A stretch of 64,000 nt of DNA from Bacteroidota bacterium (GCA_040388375.1 JAZKBU010000003.1:496001-560000); one strand, 5' to 3'; positions 18,385 to 28,243 are shown, counted from the stretch's first letter. Made by a program: numbers and translations. Notes: generated from the letters alone by a model not told the origin.

Positions 18385-18960
18385 TTATTGTTGAACTATA
18401 TCTGATTGGGTAGTGTAAAGTAAAGCTACTAAGTCATCAACTAACTGTTTTGAATTGCTTGCGGTAACGCCATTTTTTGCTAAACCTTCGCCTATATCTC
18501 CAACAAATTTATCAAAGTCAGCGTTGTTAATTTTTACTGCTATGCGGCTGTTCTTCGCAGGGTCATGTGCATCTTTCATGTTTTTACCGGAGTATGCATA
18601 ATTCGTATTGGTTGAGCCTGTGGCTGCACACATAAAGTCAGTAAAGTTTTCACTTAATGCAGTTAATCCCGTAGTGTTACCATTGCCTAATTCAGCAAAA
18701 AGAACCGGAAAGTATTTTGCCAGTTGTGCATCTGCTGCAATTACATTGATAGAACTGTCAACTACGGCTCTCAGTGTTAAACGTCCTTTTTCAATCATAA
18801 TCCCTGAATTTTTAGGGTCTGTAACCAATTCAGTACCTCCAACTCTGGTGTATAAAGTAACGGCAGGAGTGGTGGTAGTTTTGTTATCATCTTTTGAGCA
18901 CGATTGAAATGTGCCTAGGGCTGCCACTAAAGCAGCTGTCAGCATAAATTGTTTTTTCAT
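18385..18960 (-). CDS. Lipoprotein group 1 truncated hemoglobin
   Basis: A 191-residue protein with a lipobox signal (TFQSC, Cys21), then the truncated globin fold: LYTRVGG (36-42), LRAVVDSSINVIAADAQLAKYF (split 63-84), NFTDFMCAATG (105-115) and GKNMKDAH (125-132), with His132 in the position of the proximal heme ligand (F8). Compared with mycobacterial trHbN, the distal Tyr B10 position reads Ile71, and about 15 extra residues lie between the A and B helices. The lipid anchor puts this heme protein in the periplasm or outer membrane, unlike cytosolic trHbs. It follows a small membrane protein gene by 15 bases. The function (NO, O2 or redox) is unknown. Confidence 0.82.
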   Translation of the reverse strand: MKKQFMLTAALVAALGTFQSCSKDDNKTTTTPAVTLYTRVGGTELVTDPKNSGIMIEKGRLTLRAVVDSSINVIAADAQLAKYFPVLFAELGNGNTTGLTALSENFTDFMCAATGSTNTNYAYSGKNMKDAHDPAKNSRIAVKINNADFDKFVGDIGEGLAKNGVTASNSKQLVDDLVALLYTTQSDIVQQ

Positions 18961-18975
18961 AATAATGTTTTGGGT

Positions 18976-19404
18976 TTATAATTTTGATAGATAAGCAATA
19001 ATTTTTCCGCTGATTGATTTGTTGTCATTCATAACAGGGCAGCCTGTTTTTAAATCATTTTCATTAACGGTATATTTTTTTGCCTGATAGTTTCCTAACT
19101 GTGTCACCTGTGTAAAAACACCATCAGTGGTTTGTGTACCTACTAAGTAAGTGTAAACTAAAATTTTGTCTTTATGGTTAAAGTAAGCGCTTTCCACTCC
19201 ATTTAAACCGGCTACAAAATTTCTTATTTTTATAGCTTCTGATGAGTCGATAGGTTGAATAAAATCTATTCTGCTTAACTGTCGTATGCGGGAGTCATTA
19301 TTTTTTTTATGAGTTACCTGGTATATGTGTACGCCAAGTACAATGAGTAAAATAAAAATACCTGAAAAGGTAAAAGCTGCAATTTTTAGTAAAGTCTTTT
19401 TCAT
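18976..19404 (-). CDS. Small membrane-anchored protein paired with the hemoglobin
   Basis: I do not recognise this 142-residue protein. It has one N-terminal membrane helix (about 10-30) and a basic stretch, then a domain of about 95 residues. This domain reads IDSSEAIKIRNFVAGLNGVESAYFNHKDKILVYTY, a helix followed by strands as in ferredoxin-like or heavy-metal-associated folds but without a CxxC motif. A single Cys lies in KTGCPVM (about 120), near the C-terminus. It is the first gene of a two-gene unit with the truncated hemoglobin (15-base gap), so a joint role in the periplasm, such as an anchor or electron partner, is a reasonable guess. Confidence 0.65.
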   Translation of the reverse strand: MKKTLLKIAAFTFSGIFILLIVLGVHIYQVTHKKNNDSRIRQLSRIDFIQPIDSSEAIKIRNFVAGLNGVESAYFNHKDKILVYTYLVGTQTTDGVFTQVTQLGNYQAKKYTVNENDLKTGCPVMNDNKSISGKIIAYLSKL

Positions 19405-19706
19405 ACGTGTAATTTTTCAGTTTGTTTGATTTACGTAAAAAATTAGCGGATGGATTTAAAAGGTGTTTTTTCAATTTTTTTTCCTTATTGATTTTAGGTG
19501 CAATTTGCCGGTTCATGCTTTTAAAAGACCAAACCACTCTTGTTTACTAAAACAGATTTAAATTTATTTTATTCAAATATTTGTTTTTCAAAATGTTATA
19601 GTGCTATTTAAACTCTTTCTAAATATACCTTTTGATTTTAATCAGCTACACTCTTCTTTACGCAAGGTTTACATTCGCAGTCAACAAAATATTTATTAAT
19701 TAAAAA
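19405..19706. other. 302-base divergent region between the hemoglobin pair and sdhCAB
   Basis: No gene is supported. On the plus strand it carries the TACATTCG box of the sdh promoter. The minus-strand side must hold the promoter of the hemoglobin pair, but I found no clear consensus. No hairpin or riboswitch-like fold was seen. Confidence 0.5.
19670..19677 (+). promoter_or_regulatory. Probable -7 box of the sdhCAB promoter
   Basis: TACATTCG, followed by CAG, fits the -7 consensus TAnnTTTG with one change and is identical to the box before the T9SS gene at 45980. No TTTG was found at the expected -33 distance, so the promoter may be activator-dependent. Confidence 0.4.
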
Positions 19707-20486
19707 ATGAATTGGATAGTTAAAATGTTTGGCTCCTCGTTAGGGCAAAAATTAATCATGGCACTTACTGGACTGTTTTTGTGCTCGTTTTTAGTCATTC
19801 ACATGATTGGGAATTTACAATTGTTTAAAAACGATATGGGTTTAGCATTTAACAAATATGCCGTTTTTATGACCACCAATCCTTTAATTAAAACAGTCTC
19901 ATATTTGTTGTATGCTGCTATTTTATTCCATGCTTTTAAAGGCTTATGGTTAGCCTATAAAAATCAAAAAGCCAGACCGGTAAAATACCAGGCATTTGAT
20001 GGGAAAGCCAACAGCCATTGGTCCAGCAGAAATATGGGTGTTTTAGGTACTATTGTTTTAGTATTTATTGTTATTCATATGAGTAACTTTTGGTTTCAGT
20101 ACAAGTTTGGGCATGTGCCTTATACACGCTATACAGAGAATATACAAACAGGAGAATTGTTTGCTGATAATTTACCAAAAGACTTTACCATGCATTCAAA
20201 AATGGAAGAGGTAATGGAAGGTACAATGAAGGTAACCATCGTTAAAGATTTGTACCGCGAAGTAGCTTTTGAATTTAAAACTGAGTGGTGGTTAGTGGCA
20301 TTATACGTATTATCTATGGGTGCTATCGCATTCCATTTATACCACGGTTTTAAATCGGCTTTCCAAACTTTGGGTTTAAACCATAAAAAATACAATGGCT
20401 TAATTGAAGCAGTAAGCACTTGGGTATTTGCTATTATTCTTCCTCTGGGTTTTGCAGCTATGCCTATTTATTTTTTCGTTAAGTAA
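19707..20486 (+). CDS. sdhC: Succinate dehydrogenase/fumarate reductase cytochrome b subunit
   Basis: A 259-residue membrane subunit with about five helices, starting with SSLGQKLIMALTGLFLCSFLVIHMIGN (split over residues 9-35), which is typical of single-subunit (type B) SdhC. His residues at the helix ends (HMIGN, FHAFKGLW, VIHMSNFW, AFHLYHGFK) are candidate ligands for the two hemes b. Type B enzymes use menaquinone, which fits the menB and menD genes in this window. The insert between helices 3 and 4 is long (about 130-190) and charged. It opens the sdhCAB operon and is followed by sdhA after 35 bases. Confidence 0.93.
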   Translation: MNWIVKMFGSSLGQKLIMALTGLFLCSFLVIHMIGNLQLFKNDMGLAFNKYAVFMTTNPLIKTVSYLLYAAILFHAFKGLWLAYKNQKARPVKYQAFDGKANSHWSSRNMGVLGTIVLVFIVIHMSNFWFQYKFGHVPYTRYTENIQTGELFADNLPKDFTMHSKMEEVMEGTMKVTIVKDLYREVAFEFKTEWWLVALYVLSMGAIAFHLYHGFKSAFQTLGLNHKKYNGLIEAVSTWVFAIILPLGFAAMPIYFFVK

Positions 20487-20521
20487 ATTATTAAAAATTC
20501 ATCATTAATCAATTATATACG

Positions 20522-22519
20522 ATGTTAGATTCAAAAATTCCTCAAGGCCCACTAGAACAAAAATGGACAAAGTACCGTTCAACAGTTCCTTTGGTAAATC
20601 CTGCAAATAAACGTAGTTTAGAAATAATTGTTGTTGGATCTGGATTAGCTGGAGCTTCGGCTGCTGCTACTTTAGCTGAGTTAGGTTATAAAGTAAAAGT
20701 ATTTTGTTTTCAAGATTCACCTCGTAGAGCGCATTCAATTGCAGCGCAAGGTGGAATAAATGCTGCTAAAAATTATCAAAACGATGGTGATTCAGTTTAC
20801 CGTTTATTTTATGATACTATTAAAGGTGGTGATTATCGTGCACGCGAGGCAAACGTTCATCGTTTGTCTGAAGTAAGTGGTAATATTATTGACCAATCAG
20901 TAGCAAGCGGTGTGCCTTTTGCACGCGAATACGGAGGGTTATTAAGTAACCGTTCGTTTGGTGGAACACAGGTACAACGTACTTTTTATGCTGCAGGCCA
21001 AACAGGCCAACAATTATTATTAGGTGCTTATTCTGGTTTACAACGCCAGGTAGGTTTAGGTAATGTTCAATTGCTTGCCCGTCATGAAATGTTAGACGTA
21101 GTAAACATTGACGGAAAATGCCGTGGTATTATTGCCCGTGATTTAATTTCGGGTAAATTAGAGCGTCACTTTGGTCATGCAGTATTGTTATGTACCGGTG
21201 GTTACGGAAATGTATTTTTCCTTTCAACCAATGCAATGGGAAGTAACGTAACTGCTGCTTGGAAAGCACATAAAAAAGGTGCATTCTTTGGTAATCCTTG
21301 TTATACACAAATTCATCCTACTTGTATTCCTGTTTCTGGTGATCACCAGTCAAAATTAACTTTGATGAGTGAGTCGTTACGTAACGATGGACGTATTTGG
21401 GTTCCAAAACGCAAAGAAGATGCAGTTGCTATTCGCGAAGGAAAATTAAATCCAAGCGATTTAAAAGAAGAAGACAGAGATTACTATTTAGAAAGACGTT
21501 ACCCTGCTTTTGGTAATTTAGTTCCGCGCGATGTGGCTTCACGTGCTGCAAAAGAGCGTTGCGATGCCGGATTTGGTGTAAACAAAACAGGTGAAGCTGT
21601 TTATTTGGATTTTGCTTTTAACATGAAGTATAAATACGGTAAACAAGTAGCTACTTTAAAACATATTGCAAATCCTACCGAAGAGCAATTAACTGCATTT
21701 GGATATGAAGTAGTGAAAGAAAAATACGGAAACTTGTTTGATATGTACAAACAAATTACTGGTGTTGATCCATATAAAAACCCAATGATGATTTATCCAG
21801 CGGTACATTATACTATGGGTGGTCTTTGGGTTGATTATAATTTAATGACAACTGTTCCCGGTTTATATGCTTTAGGTGAAGCTAATTTCTCTGACCACGG
21901 TGCTAACCGTTTAGGAGCATCAGCTTTAATGCAAGGTTTAGCTGATGGTTATTTTGTAATTCCTTACACTATTGGTTCTTATTTATCGAACGAAATTAGT
22001 GTTAAAGCCATCTCAACCGACCACGAAGCGTTTGTAACTGCCGAAAAAGAAGTGAGCGACAGATTGAATAAATTATTAACCATTAAAGGAACCAAGCCGG
22101 TTGATTATTTCCATAGACGTTTAGGTAAAATTATGTGGGATAAATGCGGTATGGCTCGTAATATAGAAGGTTTAACCTGGGCTATAGCTGAAATTCAAAA
22201 AATAAGGGAAGAGTTTTGGAAAGATGTTCGCGTTCCGGGCGAAGCCAATGAGTTTAATCCTGAACTAGAAAAAGCAGGGCGTGTAGCCGACTTTATAGAG
22301 TTAGGAGAATTAATGTGTAAAGATGCTTTAGAGCGTAACGAAAGTTGTGGAGGCCATTTCCGTGAAGATCACCAGACAGACGAAGGTGAAGCGATGCGTG
22401 ATGATGACAACTACAAACACGTTGCTGCATGGCAGTTTAACGAAACAGGAAACTGGACATTGCACAAAGAAGATTTAGTTTACGAAAACATTAAAATTGC
22501 ACAACGTAGCTATAAATAA
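20522..22519 (+). CDS. sdhA: Succinate dehydrogenase/fumarate reductase flavoprotein subunit
   Basis: A 665-residue flavoprotein that oxidises succinate (or reduces fumarate) on the cytoplasmic side of the membrane. It has the dinucleotide motif [12 protein letters not shown] (37-48) and [15 protein letters not shown] (68-82), with His71 the likely covalent FAD site. The substrate-binding block is PRDVASRA (about 335-342), followed by the FAD-contacting C-terminal block [24 protein letters not shown] (split about 446-469). Its length and the extended N-terminus match the Bacteroidota/epsilonproteobacterial type B enzymes. It stands between sdhC and sdhB in the usual CAB order. Confidence 0.96.
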   Translation: MLDSKIPQGPLEQKWTKYRSTVPLVNPANKRSLEIIVVGSGLAGASAAATLAELGYKVKVFCFQDSPRRAHSIAAQGGINAAKNYQNDGDSVYRLFYDTIKGGDYRAREANVHRLSEVSGNIIDQSVASGVPFAREYGGLLSNRSFGGTQVQRTFYAAGQTGQQLLLGAYSGLQRQVGLGNVQLLARHEMLDVVNIDGKCRGIIARDLISGKLERHFGHAVLLCTGGYGNVFFLSTNAMGSNVTAAWKAHKKGAFFGNPCYTQIHPTCIPVSGDHQSKLTLMSESLRNDGRIWVPKRKEDAVAIREGKLNPSDLKEEDRDYYLERRYPAFGNLVPRDVASRAAKERCDAGFGVNKTGEAVYLDFAFNMKYKYGKQVATLKHIANPTEEQLTAFGYEVVKEKYGNLFDMYKQITGVDPYKNPMMIYPAVHYTMGGLWVDYNLMTTVPGLYALGEANFSDHGANRLGASALMQGLADGYFVIPYTIGSYLSNEISVKAISTDHEAFVTAEKEVSDRLNKLLTIKGTKPVDYFHRRLGKIMWDKCGMARNIEGLTWAIAEIQKIREEFWKDVRVPGEANEFNPELEKAGRVADFIELGELMCKDALERNESCGGHFREDHQTDEGEAMRDDDNYKHVAAWQFNETGNWTLHKEDLVYENIKIAQRSYK

Positions 22520-22595
22520 TATAATCAGTTAATAAAAGTTGATAGGTATTATAAAACCATCAGCAATAATCACCATTAACCAAAAACTTAAAAAA

Positions 22596-23357
22596 ATGAG
22601 CGGAAATATGAAAATCAACTTGAAAGTTTGGCGTCAAAAAAATGGCAACAGTCAAGGTAAGTTAGTTGATTACAAAGTAGAAGATGTATCGCCTGATATG
22701 TCTTTTCTTGAAATGTTTGACGTTTTAAACGACAAATTAGTAAGCGAAGGTAAAGATGAGCCAATAGCTTTTGATCACGATTGTAGAGAAGGTATTTGCG
22801 GTATGTGTAGCATGTATATCAATGGTCGTCCGCATGGGCCAAACCAAGGTGTTACTACCTGCCAGTTACATATGCGTAGTTTTAAAGATGGCGATACCAT
22901 AGTAGTGGAACCATGGAGAGCTTCTGCATTCCCGGTTATAAAAGATTTAGCGGTAGACCGTTCCGCATTTGACAGGATTATAGCTTCAGGTGGATTTATT
23001 TCGGTAAATACCGGAAACGCGCAGGATGCAAATAATTTGCCAATTCCAAAAGATGATGCAGATGAAGCATTTGCAGCAGCAGCTTGTATTGGTTGTGGTG
23101 CTTGTGTAGCAGCCTGTAAAAATTCATCAGCTATGTTATTTGTTTCAGCTAAAGTTTCGCAATTGGCATTATTACCACAAGGAGCTCCTGAACGTAGCTC
23201 ACGTGTGTTGAACATGGTTGCCCAAATGGATAACGAAGGTTTTGGTGCTTGTACCAACACAGGTGCTTGCTCAGCTGAGTGCCCTAAAGAAATATCATTA
23301 ACCAATATTGCCCGTTTAAACAGAGAGTATTTAGTAGCCCAGTTGACTTCTAAATAA
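22596..23357 (+). CDS. sdhB: Succinate dehydrogenase/fumarate reductase iron-sulfur subunit
   Basis: A 253-residue subunit that carries electrons from FAD to quinone. It has a [2Fe-2S] site with Cys63, Cys68, Cys71 and Cys89 ([10 protein letters not shown] and TTCQ), then CIGCGAC-(x)3-C (Cys164, 167, 170, 174) and CTNTGAC-(x)3-CP for the [4Fe-4S] and [3Fe-4S] clusters. A TTG at 22539 would add 19 residues with no family similarity; the ATG at 22596 gives the expected N-terminus [10 protein letters not shown] shortly after. It ends the operon, followed by a strong hairpin terminator. Confidence 0.96.
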   Translation: MSGNMKINLKVWRQKNGNSQGKLVDYKVEDVSPDMSFLEMFDVLNDKLVSEGKDEPIAFDHDCREGICGMCSMYINGRPHGPNQGVTTCQLHMRSFKDGDTIVVEPWRASAFPVIKDLAVDRSAFDRIIASGGFISVNTGNAQDANNLPIPKDDADEAFAAAACIGCGACVAACKNSSAMLFVSAKVSQLALLPQGAPERSSRVLNMVAQMDNEGFGACTNTGACSAECPKEISLTNIARLNREYLVAQLTSK

Positions 23358-23382
23358 ATAAAACCTAAACCACATTTTTCTG

Positions 23383-23425
23383 AAATCCATTAACAATAAT
23401 TTTACTGTTAATGGATTTTTTATTT
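23383..23425 (+). terminator. sdhCAB terminator
   Basis: A perfect 13-base stem (AAATCCATTAACA with TGTTAATGGATTT, 23383-23395 and 23406-23418) is followed by a T-rich run. Confidence 0.85.
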
Positions 23426-23484
23426 ATATAAAGTGCAACAAAAAGTGCTAATTTGCTGACAAATATTTTATCAAATCTATTCAA

Positions 23485-26163
23485 GTGATTAAATTTACTA
23501 ATAAGTGTAAATTACTATTATTCATATTACTGTTGTTTTCAACAAGTAATTTATTAGCTACTCATTATAGGGCAGGTGAAATTGTTTTTAGAAATATATC
23601 GGGTTTAAATTACGAAATAATTGTTTACACCTATACCGATCAATTTGGTGCGGGTGATCCGAGCACAGATGGTATAAATGTTGATTTTGGCGATAATACA
23701 TCATTGAGAGTTGAACGTACCTCGTTTGATATTTTAAACCCAAGTACCAGTTATGGTGTAAAGCGTAATGCTTATAAAACCAACCATACTTACAAAGGTG
23801 CAGGTGTTTTTGTGGTAAGTATTTCTGATCCAAACAGGGTTGATGCCATCCGGAATATAAATGATGGTAATTCAGTTAACATTCCATTCAGCGTACAGTC
23901 ACAAATTATTATTGATGCAGGTTATACCAATCAGTCGCCCATTTTACTTTCGGTACCTATTGACAGGGGATGTGTTGGAAAAGTATTTGTACATAATCCA
24001 AGTGCTTACGACCCCGATGGCGATAGTTTAGTATACGAAATAAGAGCCCCAAACATTGGTCCCAATATGCCGGTACCGGGTTTTACTATACCCGAAACAT
24101 CCGACTCATTTACCATTAACCAGCTTACCGGGCAATTAACTTGGGGAACCCCTAAATATTCTGGTTTTTACAATATAGTTATTCGTATAAAAGAATACAG
24201 ACGAAATGGTGTTATACAGCCCATATTAGTTGGTTATGTAGATAGAGATATTCAAATAAGAATATTGCTTTGTACTAATAATCCTCCAATTATAGCATCT
24301 ATGAGTAATGCTTGCGTAATAGCAGGTGATTTATTAGAAAAAAATATTTCAGCAAAAGACAATGATGCTGGTAACCAAATAAGTTTAACCGGTTTTGGTG
24401 GGCCATTTGCCCAAAAAACCAGTCCCGCTTTTACCCTGCCGTCAACTGCAGTGGGTAATCCCGCAGGCTTTTTGTTTAGATGGCGCCCTGCTTGTACTTC
24501 TATAAGAGCTGATTCTTTTCAAGCTGTTTTTAGAGCCATTGACAATGGAGACCCTGTTCCTTTAACAGATGTACAATCATTTAAAATAAAAGTAAATGGT
24601 CCCGCTCCACGTAACCTAACTCCTGTTATACAAGATAACGGCTTTAAATTAAACTGGACTGTTGATACCTGTGGTTATGCTTTTGGTTATAGAATTTACA
24701 GACGCATTGATTCTTCGTTTTGGAACCCTGCTTATTGCCAGATTGGAGTGCCCGCATCAACAGGTTTTGTTTTGTTAGATACCGTTGAGGGAGTAAATAA
24801 CAATACTTATTTTGACAATGATTTTGGCAAAGGAATTTCTCCTTTGATTAATTACTGTTATAGAGTTACTGCATTTTATTTAGCCCGTAACGATGTAGGT
24901 GGCATTGTTAATTTAGCCGAACCTTCAGAAAGCAAAGCAAGTATTGAAGTATGTGCACTTATACAAAGAACCAAACCCATTATAACCAATGTAAGTGTTT
25001 TAAAAACCAATGCTGCTACGGGTGCTATTTTGGTTAAATGGTTAAAGCCACTTCTTTTAGATTCCAATCAAAATCCGCCACCTTATACCGTACAGGTAAA
25101 AAGAGCTGTTGTTGGAACCACTAATTTTACAAATGTAGGAACAGCAAAAAACTACAGCACCTTTGCAGATATTATAAACGACAGCTTAATCGATTCAAAT
25201 ATCAATACACAATCAGCACAATACTATTATAAGGTTTCGTTTGTAAGCGGTACCACTTTGGTAGATGAAAGTATTATTGCCAGTTCACCATTTTTAGAGC
25301 CATACAATACCAATCAGGCTGTAGTGTTAAACCTGCAATATGATGTGCCTTGGAAAAATACTTCGTTTGTAGTGTATAGGCAAAATGGATTAAATTTTGA
25401 TTCCATTGCTACTACTTCATCCAGTTCATACATTGATACCGGTTTAATAAATGGCCAAACCTATTGTTACTATGTAAAAACCGTTGGTAACTATAATCAG
25501 CAGTTTTGGCCAGATACTTTATACAATAATTCGCAAGTTGTATGTGGTACTCCCGTTGATACCATACCACCTTGTCCGCCCGTATTAAGTTATACAACAC
25601 CATGTAATAAATTTAATATCAACGATATTATTTTGAACTGGACTTATCCGGCCAATTGCAAGCAGGATATTCAGTCGTATAAAGTATTGTACAGGAAACA
25701 AGTAACCGATACCTGGATAGAATTAGCCACATTGAGTGGAGGAGCCAATTCATATATTGATACCAGACCACAGTTAACTTATGGAATAGCAGGTTGCTAT
25801 GCCGTAATTGCTATTGATACAGTTGGCAATGTGAGCAGTCCGGATGGAAATAGTTTTTGTATTGACAATTGCCCGTATTATGTATTGCCAAACACTTTTA
25901 CACCTAATACTGATAACTCTAACGATATTTTCAAACCATTTCCATATAGGTTTATTGAGAAAATAGAATTGCAGGTATACAATAGATGGGGAACTCCCGT
26001 GTTTGAAACTACTGATATAGATATTAACTGGGATGGTAAAGACCAAACTTCAGGAAAAGAATTAGTAGCAGGCACGTATTTCTATATAATAAAAATATAC
26101 GAAAATTATTTAGATGGTACCAAAGAACGAAAAGTAAGAGGTACGGTTGAAATAATAAGATAA
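23485..26163 (+). CDS. T9SS type B sorting (gliding-motility-associated C-terminal) surface protein
   Basis: An 892-residue exported protein starting at GTG. The signal peptide ends near LLATHYRAGE (about 26), and the first mature domain ATHYRAGEIVFRN is the common N-terminus of such Bacteroidota proteins. Ig/cadherin-like beta domains (about 150-380) and fibronectin-like repeats (about 380-790) follow. The C-terminal 90 residues hold the type B sorting domain with VLPNTFTPNTDNSNDIF, QVYNRWGTPVFE, INWDGKD and LVAGTYFYIIKI. This targets it through the type IX secretion system to the cell surface, where it may be an adhesin. A TTG or ATG alternative in the first 40 codons was not better. The FAD oxidoreductase gene starts 5 bases after its stop. 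Confidence 0.88.
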   Translation: MIKFTNKCKLLLFILLLFSTSNLLATHYRAGEIVFRNISGLNYEIIVYTYTDQFGAGDPSTDGINVDFGDNTSLRVERTSFDILNPSTSYGVKRNAYKTNHTYKGAGVFVVSISDPNRVDAIRNINDGNSVNIPFSVQSQIIIDAGYTNQSPILLSVPIDRGCVGKVFVHNPSAYDPDGDSLVYEIRAPNIGPNMPVPGFTIPETSDSFTINQLTGQLTWGTPKYSGFYNIVIRIKEYRRNGVIQPILVGYVDRDIQIRILLCTNNPPIIASMSNACVIAGDLLEKNISAKDNDAGNQISLTGFGGPFAQKTSPAFTLPSTAVGNPAGFLFRWRPACTSIRADSFQAVFRAIDNGDPVPLTDVQSFKIKVNGPAPRNLTPVIQDNGFKLNWTVDTCGYAFGYRIYRRIDSSFWNPAYCQIGVPASTGFVLLDTVEGVNNNTYFDNDFGKGISPLINYCYRVTAFYLARNDVGGIVNLAEPSESKASIEVCALIQRTKPIITNVSVLKTNAATGAILVKWLKPLLLDSNQNPPPYTVQVKRAVVGTTNFTNVGTAKNYSTFADIINDSLIDSNINTQSAQYYYKVSFVSGTTLVDESIIASSPFLEPYNTNQAVVLNLQYDVPWKNTSFVVYRQNGLNFDSIATTSSSSYIDTGLINGQTYCYYVKTVGNYNQQFWPDTLYNNSQVVCGTPVDTIPPCPPVLSYTTPCNKFNINDIILNWTYPANCKQDIQSYKVLYRKQVTDTWIELATLSGGANSYIDTRPQLTYGIAGCYAVIAIDTVGNVSSPDGNSFCIDNCPYYVLPNTFTPNTDNSNDIFKPFPYRFIEKIELQVYNRWGTPVFETTDIDINWDGKDQTSGKELVAGTYFYIIKIYENYLDGTKERKVRGTVEIIR

Positions 26164-26168
26164 AGCCA

Positions 26169-27299
26169 ATGCAATATTTTCAATGTGCAATAATTGGAGG
26201 TGGGCTGGGCGGATTAACACTGGCTATCCAATTGGCACAAAAGGGCTATCAGGTTGTACTTTTCGAAAAAGAAAATTATCCTTATCACAAAGTATGTGGC
26301 GAATATGTCTCTATGGAGTCGTGGAATTACTTAGAACGATGTGGTGTTCCACTAACTGCATTCAATCTTCCTACATTAACACAATTAAAAATATCAGCAC
26401 CCAACGGGCAGTATTTAACACATACGTTAAAGCCGGGGGGCTTTGGTATATCGCGTTACAAGTTAGATTATTCGTTAGCACAACTAGCCATTGGAAGTGG
26501 CGTAAAAGTAATAGAAAACTGCAAAGTAAATGAGGTAACATTTACTGATAATGCTTACCAGATAGAAACGAGCAATGGTTCCTTTATATCAGAAGTACTA
26601 ATAGGTGCTTATGGCAAACGAAGTAATATAGATATAAAACTACAGCGTAATTTTATAAATAATAAACTACAGGGGTTAAACAATTATGTCGGGGTAAAGT
26701 ACCATGTAAAGGCCGATTTACCTGCCAATATAATTGAGCTGCATAATTTTGAAAATGGCTATTGTGGTATTTCAAAAATTGAAGACGACAGATATTGTCT
26801 GTGTTATTTAACCAATGCCGCAAACCTTAAAAAATACAATGGAAGTATAGCAGAAATGGAGAAAGGAATACTGATGAAAAATCCTTTTTTACACAGATAC
26901 TTAACCGAGTTTAAATCATTTTACGATAAGCCTCTGGTTATATCGCAAATTAGTTTTGCTGCTAAAACCCAATCAGAGAATGGAGTGCTTATGCTTGGAG
27001 ATGCTGCCGGGTTAATTACGCCATTGTGCGGAAATGGCATGAGTATGGCCATGCATGCTTCCTATATGTTAAGTAAATTGTTGCCGTTGTATTTTGAAAA
27101 AAAAATAACCAAGCACGCTTTAACCAATGAATATACAAAACAATGGAATCAGCAATTTAAGAGCAGGTTATGGTTTGGCAGACAGTTTCAACTATTGTTT
27201 GGAAATAAAATAATGACAAATATGGTTATAAGTGCACTTAAACCTATGCCATTTGTAGTTAATAAATTAGTAAGCCTTACGCATGGAAAACCTTATTAA
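26169..27299 (+). CDS. FAD-dependent oxidoreductase, geranylgeranyl-reductase/halogenase-like
   Basis: A 376-residue group A flavoprotein. The N-terminal Rossmann motif IIGGGLGGLTLAIQLAQKG lies at about 8-26 and ends in the FAD-ribose acid VVLFEKE; YPYHKVCGEYVS (about 38-49) follows. The second FAD motif, LMLGDAAGLITPLCGNGM, is at about 276-293. This pattern (KxCGE plus GDAAG) is that of geranylgeranyl reductases and related tailoring oxidases. The substrate could be a polyprenyl lipid or polyketide pigment. It lies 5 bases after the T9SS type B gene and is probably transcribed with it, with no obvious functional link. There is no N-terminal signal peptide. Confidence 0.85.
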   Translation: MQYFQCAIIGGGLGGLTLAIQLAQKGYQVVLFEKENYPYHKVCGEYVSMESWNYLERCGVPLTAFNLPTLTQLKISAPNGQYLTHTLKPGGFGISRYKLDYSLAQLAIGSGVKVIENCKVNEVTFTDNAYQIETSNGSFISEVLIGAYGKRSNIDIKLQRNFINNKLQGLNNYVGVKYHVKADLPANIIELHNFENGYCGISKIEDDRYCLCYLTNAANLKKYNGSIAEMEKGILMKNPFLHRYLTEFKSFYDKPLVISQISFAAKTQSENGVLMLGDAAGLITPLCGNGMSMAMHASYMLSKLLPLYFEKKITKHALTNEYTKQWNQQFKSRLWFGRQFQLLFGNKIMTNMVISALKPMPFVVNKLVSLTHGKPY

Positions 27300-27406
27300 A
27301 ACTAGTTTTTTGGTCAAAATAGTCAACAATTAATTTGTCCTTTTATAATTTAGTTTTATATTGTGCAATCAATTAAAAATTAAAAGTCAACTAACAGAAT
27401 ACGCTT

Positions 27407-28150
27407 ATGAAAATAGCATTGCTCGGATATGGCAAAATGGGAAAAGCAATTGAAAAAATTGCAGAGGAAAGAGGTCACGAAATAGTATATAGAGTTGATT
27501 TAAATAACGCGTTTGATTTTTTACCGCTTAGTTTACAAAACGTTGATGTGGCTATTGATTTTAGTATGCCTACAGCAGCAGTTGAAAACATTTTAAAATG
27601 TTTTGAAGCCAAAGTACCTATTGTAATTGGTACTACCGGTTGGTACGATCAGTTTGATTTTATTAAAGACAAGTGTTTGACCGAAGGTCAAAGCATGTTA
27701 TACAGCAGTAATTTTAGCATTGGTGTTAATATATTTTATAAAATAAATAAACTATTAGCACAAATAATGCAAAAACACGATAACTATGATGTAATGATAA
27801 GCGAAGTGCATCATACGGCTAAAAAAGACCACCCAAGCGGAACGGCTTTAAGTTTAGCCAAACAAATAATGAGTGAAATAGATACGAAAGAAAAAATAAA
27901 AGACCGCTTAATGTTTGATACCGAAACACCAGCACAAAGTACCAAACCAAACGAACTGCTTATTGAAAGCCACCGCGAAGGCGATGTAATGGGCGACCAT
28001 ACCGTTAGGTACGAAAGTGTTATTGATGCCATAGAAATTACACACAGTGCAAAAAGCCGTAATGGTTTTGCCAGAGGAGCTGTTATGGCGGCTGAATGGA
28101 TAGTAGGTAAAAAAGGTATTTACACCTTAGATGATATATTACAATTTTAA
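27407..28150 (+). CDS. dapB: 4-hydroxy-tetrahydrodipicolinate reductase
   Basis: A 247-residue enzyme of the lysine/meso-diaminopimelate pathway. It has NAD(P)-binding GYGKMGKA (7-14), the conserved GTTGW (about 75-79), SSNFSIGVN (100-108) and the catalytic block EVHHTAKKDHPSGTA (133-147), with His135/His136 and Lys139. C-terminal blocks ESHREGDVMGDHTVRYES and ITHSAKSRNGFARGA are typical. The enzyme feeds peptidoglycan cross-link synthesis. It is followed by lepB after 93 bases, the same pair found near parAB in many Bacteroidota. Confidence 0.96.
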   Translation: MKIALLGYGKMGKAIEKIAEERGHEIVYRVDLNNAFDFLPLSLQNVDVAIDFSMPTAAVENILKCFEAKVPIVIGTTGWYDQFDFIKDKCLTEGQSMLYSSNFSIGVNIFYKINKLLAQIMQKHDNYDVMISEVHHTAKKDHPSGTALSLAKQIMSEIDTKEKIKDRLMFDTETPAQSTKPNELLIESHREGDVMGDHTVRYESVIDAIEITHSAKSRNGFARGAVMAAEWIVGKKGIYTLDDILQF

Positions 28151-28189
28151 ATTTTACCGTTTAAATATTTTTAAAACAACTTAACAAAA

Positions 28190-28228
28190 CCTACTGGCGG
28201 TAAGTAAAAATAGCTTTACCTATGTAGG
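28190..28228 (+). other. Imperfect hairpin between dapB and lepB
   Basis: CCTAC (28190-28194) pairs with GTAGG (28224-28228), and GGTAA (28199-28203) pairs with TTACC (28216-28220), with a small internal bulge and an 11-12-base loop. It ends 15 bases before the lepB ATG and lacks a T run, so it may affect lepB translation or simply be a processed spacer. Confidence 0.4.
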
Positions 28229-28243
28229 ATTAATAAATTTTTC

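Noticed and set aside
22539-22595. A TTG start that would lengthen SdhB by 19 residues.
   Set aside because: The added residues are unlike the family, and the ATG at 22596 gives the normal start.
27301-27406. TTTG and a TATATTGTG sequence upstream of dapB as a promoter.
   Set aside because: The spacing is right, but the -7 box differs from TAnnTTTG in key positions, so it is not listed as a feature.
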